Source: GCA-003244245 sp050699515
GTDB lineage: Bacteria > Actinomycetota > Actinomycetes > Mycobacteriales > Pseudonocardiaceae
Length of the DNA: 64,000 nt
Direction of reading: 5' to 3'
Assembly (NCBI GenBank): GCA_050699515.1
Contig: JBOHFF010000044.1
Span: 27,966-91,965, forward strand
The position numbers and the translations under genes were made by a program. The notes beneath the pieces are model-generated. The model did not search any database, had not been told where the DNA came from, and was given only the letters and a program-made list of their open reading frames with translations. This document shows, piece by piece, positions 26,099 through 37,060 of the stretch. Position 1 is the stretch's first letter. Every line of letters starts with the position of its first letter.

Positions 26099-29000
26099 CT
26101 ACTTAGCGTCCATGTGGAGTCGGCGTGTCAGGCTGGCTACCGTTGGCGCCTCGAATAGGGCTCGAAGCGGTAATTTCATACCCAATGCGACTCGTATCTG
26201 GGCGACTATCCGTGTCGCCAATAGCGAGTGCCCGCCCAGTGCGAAGAAGTTGTCGTCGATGCTGACTGCGGGTAGACCCAACATCTTGGCGAACAGATCG
26301 CACAACAGCTGTTCTTGTGGTGTTCTGGGCGCCCGGCTACTGCCGGCTGAGTCGGGCACGGGCAGCGTGTCGCGGTCGAGTTTGCCGTTGGACGTCACGG
26401 GCAAGGCGTTCATCATGATCAGCGCGTCGGGGATCAGGTAATTGGGCAGGCGTTGGCGCAGATACTCACGGAGCGAGTCCGGTTGGCAACCGTTGCCGTT
26501 GGCACTCACGATGTAGGCGACCAGTCGCTTGTCTCGGGCGATGACGGCGGCTTGTGTGACGCCCGGGTGTGCCGTCAGCACGGTTTCAATCTCTCTCGGT
26601 TCGATACGGAATCCGCGGATCTTGATCTGGTCGTCCGCGCCGCTGACGAATTCCAGGTCCCCATCAGTGCGCCAGCGGACCATATCCCCTGTCCGGTACA
26701 TTCGTCCACCCGGCGGGCCGTAGGGATCAGCCATGAACCGGGTAGCGGTCAATCCAGGTCGACGCAGGTAACCCCGCGCCAATCCCATCCCACTGATATA
26801 CAGTTCGCCTGCCACTCCGGGAGGCACCGGACGCAGGCCAATGTCTAACACATAGACGTGGATGTTTGCGATTGGCCGACCGAGGGGGACGGTGGTGATG
26901 ACGTCGGTGTCTCGGTAGGTGTGGAAGGTGGCATTGAGGCATGTTTCGGTGGTGCCGTAGAGGTTGTAGATAGTGGTTGGCCCCAGGCGTTTATGACATT
27001 GTTCCCCGAGGTGTCTGGTGAAGGCCTCGCCGTGGCAGAACAGCCGCCGCAGGGTGTGCCCTTGCTCAAGGGCCGGTTGCTGGAGCAGCGGCGGGAGCAG
27101 GGAGGGCACCATCTGCGCCACGGTGATGCCGTGGCGCGCCACCAGCCGGGCGATCGCGCCGAGGTCGTGCTGGGTGCTAGGGGGTGTCAGCAGGAGCCGC
27201 GCTCCCGCGAGGAGTGGTGCGAACAGTTCGTAGACCGAGGCGTCGAGACTGAATGACGTGCTGTGCAGCACCGTGTCGCAGCCGCGCAGTGGCACCGTCT
27301 CGTGCATCCATTGCAGGTAGTTGACCGTCGCTCGGTGCGGGATCACCACGCCGTGTCGAGGCTGCTTGGTCGATGCGCAGGTGTAGGTCACATAGGCGGG
27401 GTGGTCCGGGAGCAGCGGCAACACCCGTTCTGAGTCGCTCACATCGTGGTGGGGCAGGGCCGCGAGTTCCTCGGTGGTGGAGGTGTCATCGAGCACCAAC
27501 CGGGGCAGTTCGCCGACGTCCGGTAGCTGGTCTGACGCGGTGGAGGCGGTGATCAGGCAGGCCGCTTGGGCATCGTGGAGCATGAATGCCAGGTGGTCGG
27601 GGTCCAGCGGCAGGTAGGCGGCGCCGGCTTTGAGTACCGCCAGGATCGCCACCACGAGCTCGGGTGAGCGGGCGAGGGCCAATGCGACAATTTGCTCAGG
27701 TCGCACACCCCGGCTGATGAGCGCTCGTGCCAACTGGTTGGCTTTGGTGTTGAGCTGATGGTAGGTCAGTGTGGTGTCCTCGAACACCACTGCCACCGCC
27801 TGCGGGGTGGCCTTCACCTGGGTTTCGAACAACACCGGCAGACTGCTCTGGGCCACCGGGCGGGTGGTGTTGTTGTAGTCGACCAGCAGACGGTGGCGTT
27901 CGGTGGGGGTGAGGATCTCAATCCGGCTGATCGGCCGGTCCGGATCAGCGACCACTGCGTCGAGCAGGCGCACCCAGCGGGCGAAAAGCGTCTCGATCGT
28001 GGCGGGGTCGAATAGATCCGTGGCGTACTCGACGACCCCCTTGATGCCTTGTGGGTCGCCGTCTGGGCCGCGTTGCTCGAACAGGAAGAAGTTCAGGTCA
28101 CGCTTGGCGGTCCCGGTCGGCACCGGCACGAGACCGGTGCGCAGTCCGGGCAGGTCAAAGTCGTTTTGCGGCGTGTTTTGTAATCCGAGTGCGATTTGAA
28201 ACAGCGGTTGGCGCGCCAGTGACCGGGTGGGGTTGAGGGCTTCGACGAGGTATTCGAAGGGCACGTCCTGGTGGGCATAGGCGGCCAGCGCGGTCTCTCG
28301 CACCTGGGCGAGCAGCTGCGTGAAGGTGGGATCCCCCGAGGTGTCCGTACGCAGTACCAGCAAGTTCAGGAAAAGCCCAACCAGATCGTCCAACGCTTGG
28401 TCGGTGCGCCCAGCGATCGCGCTACCAATCGGGATGTCCGTACCCGCGCCCAGCCGGGACAGCAGCGCGGCCAGTCCGGCTTGCAGCACCATGAACAGGC
28501 TGGTCCCGGTGCGGCGGGCCAGGCCCGTCAACCCCTGATGCAACGGGGGATCTAACCGGCCGGTCACGCAATCGCCGCGGAAGGAGGCGACGGCCGGGCG
28601 GGGCCGGTCGGTGGGCAGCGCCAGCAGTTCGGGCAGCCCGGCCAGGGTGTCGGTCCAATAGGCAACCTGCGCGGCGAACAGGCTGTCTGGATCGGCATGG
28701 TCGCCCAGCAGCCGGTGCTGCCACAACGTGTAGTCGGCGTACTGCGCCGGCAACGGCGCCCAGCCCGGCTCCTGGCCGTGACAGCGCGCCGCATACGCGG
28801 TGGCCAGGTCGGCCAACAGCGAGTCCATGGACCAGCCGTCACCGGCGATGTGATGGATCAAGATCAACAACACTTGCTCGTCCGGTGCCAGCGCGAACAA
28901 CATGGTCCGGATCGGTGGCTCGGCAGCAAGGTCGAACTCGTACCGAGCCGCCCCGGCCAGCAGGTCAGGCAGCTCAGCCGCACTGGTGTCAGTGACCACC

Positions 29001-32000
29001 AGCTGTGGACAGGCCACATCGGCCTCCCGGACCTGCTGGTAGGGCACGCCCTCAACCTGGGGAAAGACCGTGCGCAGGCTCTCATGCCGAGTGATCACAT
29101 CGCCCAGCGCGGCCTGCAGCGCCGGGCGGTCCACGTCACCGGACAGGCGCAACGTCAAGGGCATGTTGTAGGTGGAGCTGGGGCCTTCCAGTTGCTGCAG
29201 GAACCACACCCGCCGCTGCGCGAACGACAACGGCACCACCTCCGGACGCGGACCCGCCGTCAGGGCCAACCTGGCACGTCCGGCGTCGTCCAGGCGCGCG
29301 GCCAACCCGGCCACCGTCGGTGCCTCGAATAGGGCTCGCACCGCCAATTCCACGCCCAACATGGCCCGTACTCGGCTGACCACTTGAGTCGCGAGCAGTG
29401 AATGCCCGCCCACCTCGAAAAAGTCATCCTCGACGCCGACCGCGGGCAGGCCCAGCACGTCGGCGAACATCTCGCACAGCAGCTGCTCCTGCGGGGTGCG
29501 CGGCCTTCGGCCACTGCCGGCTGCGCCGTATTCGGGGGCGGGCAACGCGGTGGCGTCCAGCTTCCCATTCGGGGTCAACGGCAACCCGTCCAGCACCACA
29601 AACGCCGCAGGCACCAGGTAGGCAGGCAACCGCGCCCCCAGGTACTCGCGCAGCACATCCGGGTGGGGGGCGCGGCCTACGGCGGGCACGACATAGGCGA
29701 CCAGTCGCTTGTCGTCGGGCCGGTCTTGTCGGGCAACCACCGCGGCCCGCGCGACATAGGGGTGCGCGGCAAGTGCGGTCTCGATCTCGCCTGGTTCGAC
29801 GCGGAAACCGCGGATCTTGACCTGTTCGTCTGCCCGGCCGACGAACTGCAACTGCCCGCCGGCACGCCAGCAGACCACATCCCCCGTGCGGTACATCCGG
29901 GCGCCTGACTCACCAAACGGACACGCCACGAACCGCTGTGCCGTCAACCCAGGCCGATGTAGATATCCCCGTGCCAATCCCAGCCCAGCCACATACAATT
30001 CGCCTCTCACCCCAGGGGGTACCGGCTGTAATTCAGCATCGAGCACATACACCCGGGTGTTGGTGATCGGCCGTCCCACCACCGGATGGGGCGAGTGGCC
30101 TACCCGCGCCATGAGCGCGTCGACGGTGCATTCGGTCGGCCCATAAAAGTTGAACGCCTCAACCTCGTTCACCGACCGTAACTGATCCCACAGTTTTTCT
30201 GAAACGGCCTCTCCGCCTACCGCAATCCCCACCGGTGCCCACCGGTCGCTGTCCAGCAACCCCTTTGACACCAGCAGTTGCACATACGACGGCGTGGCAT
30301 CGACATAGTCGATGTGCTGCCGGGCGATGTAGGCCACCAACCGATCCGGATCGGTCAACGTGACCTCGTCGACGACATGCAATTCATGCCCGGCGAACAT
30401 CCACAACAGCGGATCCCAGGACGCGTCGAACGAGAACGATGTCGTCTGCGCAACCCGCAGCCGACGCCCTCCCGCTGTGGCCACCGACGGCGCGAACACC
30501 CTGTCACGATGGCTGGAAAACAAATTCGCCACACTCTGGTGGCTGACGACGACGCCTTTTGGTGTACCGGTGGTGCCGGAGGTGTAGATCACATACGCTG
30601 GATGTCCCGGCAGCAGGCAGGTGGTGCGGTCGGTGTCGGTGGGATCGGTGTCCGGGCAGCCGGCCAACATTCGCACCGTGTCGGGGTCATCCAGTACCAG
30701 CCGCAGCGTGGCGATGTCCTCGCCAGCACACCCCGCCGTCTGACTAGTGGTCAGCAGCAACGATGGGTGGGCGTCACGGAGCAGCAAGGCGATCCGCGAC
30801 GCCGGATAGTCCGGGTCCACCGGCAGATAGGCTGCGCCGGCCTTGAGCACCGCCAGGATCGCCACCACCAGCTCAGGTGATCGGAGCAGGGCCAACGCCA
30901 CGATCTGCTCAGGACCCACACCCCGGACGATCAACGCGTGCGCGAGCCGGTTCGCCTTCGCGTTGAGCTGCGCGTAGGTCAAGAAGGTATCCTCGAACAC
31001 CGTGCCCTCGAACACCACCGCGAGGGCCTGCGGTGTGGCTTGCACTTGGGTTTGGAACAACACAGGCAGGCTGGCGGGGGAGATCGGGCGGGTGGTGTCG
31101 TTGTAGTCGACCAGTACCCGCTGGCGTTCTTGCGCGGTGAGGATCTCGATCCGGCTGATCGGCCGGTCCGGATCGGCCGCCACCGCCGTCAGCAAGCGCA
31201 CCCACCGCGCCACGAGCGCCTCGATAGTAGCGGAGTCGAAGAGGTCGCTGGCGTACTCGACAGCTCCGTCGACGCCCGCCGGGGCGCCGTCGGGACCGCG
31301 CTGTTCAGACAGACTGAAGTCCAAGTCGAACTTGGCCATCCCGGTCCGCACCGGCACGGCGGACACCCGCAATCCGGGCAGCGTGAAGTCGGCTTCGGGC
31401 ACATTCTCTACCGTGAGCATGACCTGGAACAGTGGGTGGTGCGCCAACGACCGGGTCGGGTTGAGGACCTCGACAAGATGGTCGAATGGCACATCCTGGT
31501 GGGCCCAGGCCGCCAGCGCGGTTTCTCGCACCCGCGCCAGCAGCTGCATAAAAGCAGGGTCACCGGAGGTGTCGGTACGCAACACCAGCGTGTTGACGAA
31601 AAACCCGACCACCTCGTCCAACGCCTGATCGGTACGCCCGGCGATCGGGCTGCCCACCGCGATGTCGCTGCCCGCACCAAGCCGGGACAACAAGGCCGCC
31701 AGCCCGGCCTGCAGCACCATGAACACACTCGCCCCGCCGCGGCGGGCCAGCCCCACCAGCCCCTGGTGCAACGCCGCGTCCAACCGGACAGTCATCCGGC
31801 CGCCACGGTAGGAGGCGACTGCTGGGCGCGGGTGGTCGGTGGGCAGCACGAGCTGCTCGGGCAGCCCTGCCAGCGCCTCGGTCCAGTACCTCACCTGGGT
31901 GGCGAACAGACTGTCCGGATCACCATGGTCACCGAGCAGGCGGTGCTGCCACAGCGTGTAATCGGCGTACTGCACCGCCAACGGCACCCACTCCGGTGCC

Positions 32001-35000
32001 TGGCCTTGGCAACGGGCGGTGTAAGCGGCGGCTAAGTCGTGTGACAACGGTGCCATCGACCAGCCGTCACCGGCAATATGGTGTATCACCATCAGCAGCA
32101 CATGCTCATCTGCTTCCAGGTCGAACAACTGGGTCCGCACCGGCGGCTGCGCAGTAAGATCGAACCTGTACCGAGCTGCCAACGCTAACGCCTCGGGCAA
32201 CTCGGTGTGGCTGGCGGCGGTGCCGGGCAGCTCAGGACAGCCTGCCTCGCTGTCGAGAACTCGCTGATAGGGGATGCCATCGATCTGAGGAAAGATCGTG
32301 CGCAAGCTCTCGTGACGGGCCACCACGTCGCCCAACGCAGCCTGCAGAGCGGGGCGGTTCAACCCTCCGGTCAGGCGCAACGCCAACGGCATATTGTACG
32401 TCGCACTGGAACCCTCTATCTGGTGCAAAAACCACAACCGGCGTTGTGCGAACGACAACGGCACCACGCGAGGGCGCTCACCTGCTGTCAACGCCACCCT
32501 TGTCTGCCCCGCATCATCCAGACACCCGACCAGTCCGGCCACCGTCGAAGTGTCGAAGAGAGCTCGCAGTCCCAGTTCGACGCCCAAGGTCGCCCGCACC
32601 CGGCTGGCTAACCGGGTCGCCAACAACGAATGCCCACCCAGATCAAAAAAGTCGTCATCAACGCTGACAGCAGCCAGACCCAGCACGTCAGCGAATAACT
32701 CGCACAATACTTGTTCTTGTGGTGTTCTGGGTGCCCGACCCCCCGCAACCGACCGAAGCTCTGGAGCAGGCAACGCGGCACGGTCCAATTTGCCATTCGG
32801 CGTCAACGGCAACCGCTCAAGCACCACCACCGCGGGCACCATATACTCCGGCAACCGCACCCGCGCGAAATCCCGCAGAACACCGCTCAGCGCGTCGGCG
32901 ACCACGTAGGCGACCAACCTCTGGTCTCCGGGTCGATCCTCGCGGGCGATGACGACGGCCTGGGTCACCTGGGGGTGGGCGGTCAGGACTGCTTCGATCT
33001 CGCCTGGCTCAATCCGGTACCCCCGCACTTTGACCTGATCATCGACCCGGCCGAGGAACTCCAGCTCGCCCTCCGCGCCCCAGCGGACCAGATCCCCCGT
33101 GCGGTACAGCCGAGTCCCCGCTGGACCGAACGGATTCGCCACAAACCGCGCCGCGGTCAGACCTGGCTGACGCAGATAACCGCGGGCCAATCCCCAGCCC
33201 GCCACACACAATTCGCCCGTCACACCCGCAGGCACCAGCTGCAGGCCAACATCCAGCACATACACCTGCACGTTGGTGATCGGCCGGCCAATCGGCGGAG
33301 GCATCCGGGTTGCGTGCGATAGGGGGCCACTCATGGTGGCGCACACGGTGACCTCGGTGGGACCGTAGGCGTTGATCATCCGTCGGCCCGGTGACCAAGC
33401 CCTTACTAGCTCCACCGGGCACCGCTCACCCGCCACGGCTAACGTCACCACCGGCGGCAAGCCGTCCCCGGCTGGCAGTACCGCCAGTGCCGAAGGGGGC
33501 AATGTCACATGTGTCACCCGCTGCCGGTCGACGAGCGCGCATAACGCTGCGCCGGGCACCAGCTTTTCCGGGGGAGCTACCACCAGCGCGGCTCCGGACA
33601 GCAGACCCATGCACAGCTCCGAGAACGACGCGTCAAAGTTGGGTGAGGCGAATTGCAGTACCCGACTGTGGGCACTGACCGCGAAGTGTTCGATTTGGGC
33701 TGCGGCAAGACTGGACACGCCCCGATGGCAGACCACAACGCCTTTGGGTTGGCCGGTGGAGCCTGAGGTATAGATCAGATACGCCGGATGCGCGAGTCTC
33801 AGGGGGGTGGTGCGGTCGGCGTCGGTGGGGTCGGTGTCCACGCAGCTGGCCAGCAGTTCGCTGGTGCCGGGATCGTCCAGTACCAGGCGGGTCATCAGGT
33901 CGGTGTCCGGCAGACCGCCTTCGGTCTGGGTGTTGGTCAGCAGCAACGCTGGTTGTGCGTCGTGGAGCATGAAGCTGATCCGCGCGGGGGGGTAGTCCGG
34001 GTCCACCGGCAGGTAGGCAGCGCCGGCCTTGAGCACCGCCACGATGCACACCACCAGTTCAGCCGAACGAGGCAGCGCCAACGCCACGATCTGCTCGGGG
34101 CATACCCTGCTGGTGATCAGCAGGTGCGCGAGCCGGTTTGCTTTCGCGTTGAGTTGACAGTAGGTCAGCGTGGTGTCCTCGAACACCACTGCCACCGCCT
34201 CCGGCGTAGCCAGTACCTGAGTTTCGAACAACACCGGAAACGTAGTCCCCGCCACCTCCACAACGATGTTGTTGTGGTCGGCCAACAACCAGGCGCGTTC
34301 TTGCGCGGACAGAATATCGATCCGGCTGATCGGCCGATCAAGATCAGCGGATACCATATCCTCTAGCAAGCTCATGAAACGTTTCTGATGGGCGACCAGA
34401 TCGTCCGCACCGCAGATTTCCGGGTTCGCCTGCCAGCCGATCCGTAACCCTGAACCATCCTTTCTGCCCACAACCTCTATTACCAGATCACTGATCAACG
34501 CCAACGCAACGCTGTGCGTCTCGCTGCGATGCCCGCCAAAGCGCAGATCGTGACCGAAAGACATAATATTGATTACCGGTGCAAAAGATGCCCCGAGGCT
34601 ACCGGGTAGGTCAAGATCCCGACGAAGATCCTCCCCTCGGTAACGTTGATGCGCTAGTACCTCACGCACTTCCGCCGCTGCTTTTACGATGAGTTCGGAC
34701 GGACTCATTCCCGGGCGTACCGACAACCGCAGTGGCAACATGTTGGACACCAAACCCGGTGTACGTTTCAGCGCAGGATCCGGACGAGCTGTGACCGGTA
34801 AACCGACAACCACCTCTCGCGCACCGGTCAGACGGTGCATATAAACCACCATTGCGGTAATCACAATTCGAGACCATCGCACTCCGGTCCGGCTCGCCGC
34901 TGCTTGTAAACTATCCACCTTGGACAGCGGCAAAGAGGACGTCCGATGAACAGAATTTGCGGGCATCGTTGAGGGTCGGCCAGCGAGGCTGACCGGCCCC

Positions 35001-35656
35001 GGCCGATCAGTAAAACGTTCCTTCCAATATTCCCGGTCTAGCGTGAACTGCTCCGATGCGCGATAGGCCGCATCACTGTCCAGCAGCTGCCGCAGCGAAC
35101 CAAACACGTTCTGCTCGCACGCCAGCCCGCATGTCAGCGCGGTATAGACGTCCGCCACCCGTCGCGCAACAAGGTCAAAACTAAACCTATCTATCACAAT
35201 ATGGTGGTATCCTTGATACCACCAGAACCGGTCATACCTCAACTTGATCAACGCGTAACTGAACAGCGGGCCGCGAGCCAGATCCATCGGCCGGTCCACA
35301 TCGGCGGCCAGCCACGCTTGCGCAGCCGTGCGCGGATCAGGTTCATCGCTGACATCGACGAACGGCATCAGCCACTTCGATAACGGCTTGACGACCTGCT
35401 GAGGTCCGTCGCTGCCCTCGACGAACCGGACATGAAGTGAGTCGACCTCCGCGATAACCCGCCGCAGCGCCGTCTGGAACAACGCTGGATCAATTGGTCC
35501 AAATATCTCTATAAAATCACCGAGTTTGTAGACCCGGTTCGCCGCCTTAAATTGTTGTTCAGCAAACCAAATCTCACGCTGAGCTGCGGACAATGGCAGA
35601 ACAATACCATCATTACCAGGCAACGTTACCTCCCCGACTGCCCTATACCGAGCCAT
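26099..35656 (-). CDS. Three-module nonribosomal peptide synthetase (C-A-T-C-A-T-C-A-T)
   Basis: A 3185-residue NRPS. C1 (about 20-450) has HHIVIDRFSF at 151-160 in the context WWYQGYHH, which resembles the EntF condensation domain, with Arg in place of the usual Gly of HHxxxDG. A1 (470-970) has YTSGSTGQPKG. T1 (about 1005) has DLGGHSLLATR. C2 has HHIAGDGWSM, A2 (1515-2060) YTSGTTGTPKG, T2 VGGHSLLATQ. C3 has HHIAGDGWSM. A3 (2605-3110) has a damaged core, TCASTKQPRHG, and lacks about seven residues after LPLDPD. T3 (about 3140) has ALGGHSLLATR. There is no thioesterase, epimerase or reductase, and no MbtH protein nearby. By-eye selectivity residues are DASTAAAVCK (aromatic-like), DADDAGFVDK and DAYQFHLLNK. 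An acyl or aryl starter would be accepted by C1. Release must use a separate enzyme. Confidence 0.93.
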   Translation of the reverse strand: MARYRAVGEVTLPGNDGIVLPLSAAQREIWFAEQQFKAANRVYKLGDFIEIFGPIDPALFQTALRRVIAEVDSLHVRFVEGSDGPQQVVKPLSKWLMPFVDVSDEPDPRTAAQAWLAADVDRPMDLARGPLFSYALIKLRYDRFWWYQGYHHIVIDRFSFDLVARRVADVYTALTCGLACEQNVFGSLRQLLDSDAAYRASEQFTLDREYWKERFTDRPGPVSLAGRPSTMPANSVHRTSSLPLSKVDSLQAAASRTGVRWSRIVITAMVVYMHRLTGAREVVVGLPVTARPDPALKRTPGLVSNMLPLRLSVRPGMSPSELIVKAAAEVREVLAHQRYRGEDLRRDLDLPGSLGASFAPVINIMSFGHDLRFGGHRSETHSVALALISDLVIEVVGRKDGSGLRIGWQANPEICGADDLVAHQKRFMSLLEDMVSADLDRPISRIDILSAQERAWLLADHNNIVVEVAGTTFPVLFETQVLATPEAVAVVFEDTTLTYCQLNAKANRLAHLLITSRVCPEQIVALALPRSAELVVCIVAVLKAGAAYLPVDPDYPPARISFMLHDAQPALLLTNTQTEGGLPDTDLMTRLVLDDPGTSELLASCVDTDPTDADRTTPLRLAHPAYLIYTSGSTGQPKGVVVCHRGVSSLAAAQIEHFAVSAHSRVLQFASPNFDASFSELCMGLLSGAALVVAPPEKLVPGAALCALVDRQRVTHVTLPPSALAVLPAGDGLPPVVTLAVAGERCPVELVRAWSPGRRMINAYGPTEVTVCATMSGPLSHATRMPPPIGRPITNVQVYVLDVGLQLVPAGVTGELCVAGWGLARGYLRQPGLTAARFVANPFGPAGTRLYRTGDLVRWGAEGELEFLGRVDDQVKVRGYRIEPGEIEAVLTAHPQVTQAVVIAREDRPGDQRLVAYVVADALSGVLRDFARVRLPEYMVPAVVVLERLPLTPNGKLDRAALPAPELRSVAGGRAPRTPQEQVLCELFADVLGLAAVSVDDDFFDLGGHSLLATRLASRVRATLGVELGLRALFDTSTVAGLVGCLDDAGQTRVALTAGERPRVVPLSFAQRRLWFLHQIEGSSATYNMPLALRLTGGLNRPALQAALGDVVARHESLRTIFPQIDGIPYQRVLDSEAGCPELPGTAASHTELPEALALAARYRFDLTAQPPVRTQLFDLEADEHVLLMVIHHIAGDGWSMAPLSHDLAAAYTARCQGQAPEWVPLAVQYADYTLWQHRLLGDHGDPDSLFATQVRYWTEALAGLPEQLVLPTDHPRPAVASYRGGRMTVRLDAALHQGLVGLARRGGASVFMVLQAGLAALLSRLGAGSDIAVGSPIAGRTDQALDEVVGFFVNTLVLRTDTSGDPAFMQLLARVRETALAAWAHQDVPFDHLVEVLNPTRSLAHHPLFQVMLTVENVPEADFTLPGLRVSAVPVRTGMAKFDLDFSLSEQRGPDGAPAGVDGAVEYASDLFDSATIEALVARWVRLLTAVAADPDRPISRIEILTAQERQRVLVDYNDTTRPISPASLPVLFQTQVQATPQALAVVFEGTVFEDTFLTYAQLNAKANRLAHALIVRGVGPEQIVALALLRSPELVVAILAVLKAGAAYLPVDPDYPASRIALLLRDAHPSLLLTTSQTAGCAGEDIATLRLVLDDPDTVRMLAGCPDTDPTDTDRTTCLLPGHPAYVIYTSGTTGTPKGVVVSHQSVANLFSSHRDRVFAPSVATAGGRRLRVAQTTSFSFDASWDPLLWMFAGHELHVVDEVTLTDPDRLVAYIARQHIDYVDATPSYVQLLVSKGLLDSDRWAPVGIAVGGEAVSEKLWDQLRSVNEVEAFNFYGPTECTVDALMARVGHSPHPVVGRPITNTRVYVLDAELQPVPPGVRGELYVAGLGLARGYLHRPGLTAQRFVACPFGESGARMYRTGDVVCWRAGGQLQFVGRADEQVKIRGFRVEPGEIETALAAHPYVARAAVVARQDRPDDKRLVAYVVPAVGRAPHPDVLREYLGARLPAYLVPAAFVVLDGLPLTPNGKLDATALPAPEYGAAGSGRRPRTPQEQLLCEMFADVLGLPAVGVEDDFFEVGGHSLLATQVVSRVRAMLGVELAVRALFEAPTVAGLAARLDDAGRARLALTAGPRPEVVPLSFAQRRVWFLQQLEGPSSTYNMPLTLRLSGDVDRPALQAALGDVITRHESLRTVFPQVEGVPYQQVREADVACPQLVVTDTSAAELPDLLAGAARYEFDLAAEPPIRTMLFALAPDEQVLLILIHHIAGDGWSMDSLLADLATAYAARCHGQEPGWAPLPAQYADYTLWQHRLLGDHADPDSLFAAQVAYWTDTLAGLPELLALPTDRPRPAVASFRGDCVTGRLDPPLHQGLTGLARRTGTSLFMVLQAGLAALLSRLGAGTDIPIGSAIAGRTDQALDDLVGLFLNLLVLRTDTSGDPTFTQLLAQVRETALAAYAHQDVPFEYLVEALNPTRSLARQPLFQIALGLQNTPQNDFDLPGLRTGLVPVPTGTAKRDLNFFLFEQRGPDGDPQGIKGVVEYATDLFDPATIETLFARWVRLLDAVVADPDRPISRIEILTPTERHRLLVDYNNTTRPVAQSSLPVLFETQVKATPQAVAVVFEDTTLTYHQLNTKANQLARALISRGVRPEQIVALALARSPELVVAILAVLKAGAAYLPLDPDHLAFMLHDAQAACLITASTASDQLPDVGELPRLVLDDTSTTEELAALPHHDVSDSERVLPLLPDHPAYVTYTCASTKQPRHGVVIPHRATVNYLQWMHETVPLRGCDTVLHSTSFSLDASVYELFAPLLAGARLLLTPPSTQHDLGAIARLVARHGITVAQMVPSLLPPLLQQPALEQGHTLRRLFCHGEAFTRHLGEQCHKRLGPTTIYNLYGTTETCLNATFHTYRDTDVITTVPLGRPIANIHVYVLDIGLRPVPPGVAGELYISGMGLARGYLRRPGLTATRFMADPYGPPGGRMYRTGDMVRWRTDGDLEFVSGADDQIKIRGFRIEPREIETVLTAHPGVTQAAVIARDKRLVAYIVSANGNGCQPDSLREYLRQRLPNYLIPDALIMMNALPVTSNGKLDRDTLPVPDSAGSSRAPRTPQEQLLCDLFAKMLGLPAVSIDDNFFALGGHSLLATRIVAQIRVALGMKLPLRALFEAPTVASLTRRLHMDAK

Positions 35657-36852
35657 CCGACCCTTACGAATAGCGTTTAATCAGAGCCGCAATGAGCTGC
35701 TGATGGCGGTGGACATAGCTTAGCTGGATGTCATTGTCATTCCGATCCGAGCTCGGCAAGATCCCACACGGCATCCTCGGGACATGTCATGTTGGCCATA
35801 AGTCGCGCCACCGAAACTTCCCAACTTCAGGTGCATTGAGGTATCGAACCGCCTGAATGCCACTCGCAACTGTAGCGGAGACGCTCTCTCGGCGCAATAC
35901 CGGGGGATTACGAAATCTTCGATAACGCGACAAAACTGGCACATCGCGGCGCTTCACCCATGGGACTGATCAGGTCACCTGACCCTACGGTTTCTGTCAC
36001 ATGGCTATTCAGCTGGCGTGAGGGCTGGTGGTAGCCATGCGCTGGCGGCGCAGAACTGGCGTAATGCGGTCGGTGAAGGGCCCGTGAGGTCGACTGCGAA
36101 GCAGAGAAGCATGTCTTCATCGCGGGTGAATCGGCGGAGGCGCCGGGGTCTGGGTAGCCTCCAGCAAAGGTGTCCGGAGCACACCTGAGTTGCCGCGTAG
36201 TTCTCCGTCGCGCAGAACACCATCGACGCGCATCGCACCGCCCAGGGCTCAGCGGCTCCGCGTAACGCGGGCCGCCGATATTGCAGATGCATCTGCAGAT
36301 GCATCTGCAGATGCAATTCCCGTGTGCAGCAATTCGGGACTTCGAAGAATGCGTGGCAAGGGGTTGGCAACATCGCCGAGTCACGCTAAGCTGATCTAGT
36401 CATGGTTTCCGAGCTCGTTCGAGCGTTGTGTATCTCCGTGGTCCGGCGCAGATCTGGCTGCTTTGACAGCGCGGGTCATCCGCACAGTGCGTGCTGCTGG
36501 CATAGCTATTGTCGGGCTCAGTCACGGAAGGCAGGTGGGCAACTATCATGGGCTTGAGCGTTGCCTACGGTGGCGAGGACACTCCATACGCCATCACCGA
36601 GCGCGCCTGGCCAGGATTACGAAGAACGAGGGTCTGCGAGTCGTAGTCGCAGCTCGTCAGCAGCCGGAACTCTGAACAGTGCGCACGGCGCTATGCCCGG
36701 CGCCTCGGCGATCGCGCCGGTAGGCGATCCACACGTTCTATTCAAAGGTACAGCATAGTGGTAGTGGGTTTGTCTTGTGTTCGTTTTTGCGTGTAAATCG
36801 AGTGTTCGGGAAGCGCCACGGCCACGGTATTGCGGGGAGGTTCGAAAAATCA
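35657..36852. other. Long non-coding or decayed region upstream of the NRPS
   Basis: About 1.2 kb. The left end must carry the NRPS promoter, reading leftward; AAGGGT lies just before the NRPS ATG. A palindromic 12-base tandem repeat lies at 36281-36315. At about 36551 the frame MGLSVAYGGEDTPYAITERA recalls the start of an aldo/keto reductase but goes no further. No intact gene was found. Confidence 0.45.
36281..36315. repeat. Palindromic 12-base tandem repeat
   Basis: Nearly three copies of CTGCAGATGCAT run head to tail. Each unit contains overlapping palindromes (CTGCAG, ATGCAT), so the array can form several alternative hairpins. Confidence 0.8.
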
Positions 36853-37060
36853 ATGCACGAAGCGAACGAGAACGCCGCCGAGACTATCATCGCCATGGAG
36901 CGTGCTGCGCTCGACCGATGGAGCAATGGTGATCCCTCTGGCTACCTTGAACTATGTGGAGAACCAAGACAAGGTGCGATGGAACTGTACCGAAGTCTAT
37001 CGGAAGAATGGCGATCAATGGCAGATCATTCAGACCCACACCGAAGCGGATCAGGTTTAA
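36853..37060 (+). pseudogene. SnoaL/DUF4440-type protein with internal deletion
   Basis: From ATG 36853 the frame AAETIIAMERAALDRWSNGD, then PSGYLEL, matches the N-terminus of NTF2-fold DUF4440 proteins. The family's C-terminal end, RWNCTEVYRKNGDQWQIIQT, appears about 60 bases later in another frame. The middle of the gene is missing. It is a broken copy. Confidence 0.6.

Noticed and set aside
28697..32035. Several plus-strand frames of 200-365 codons across the NRPS
   Set aside because: They are antisense shadows of the high-GC NRPS gene without recognisable domains.
36005..36384. Open minus-strand frames with an LQMHLQMHLQ stretch
   Set aside because: They only reflect the 12-base palindromic repeat and have no family resemblance or start site.
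36551..36640. Possible aldo/keto reductase relic (MGLSVAYGGEDTPYAITERA)
   Set aside because: Resemblance is limited to 20 residues, so it is mentioned only in the region note.
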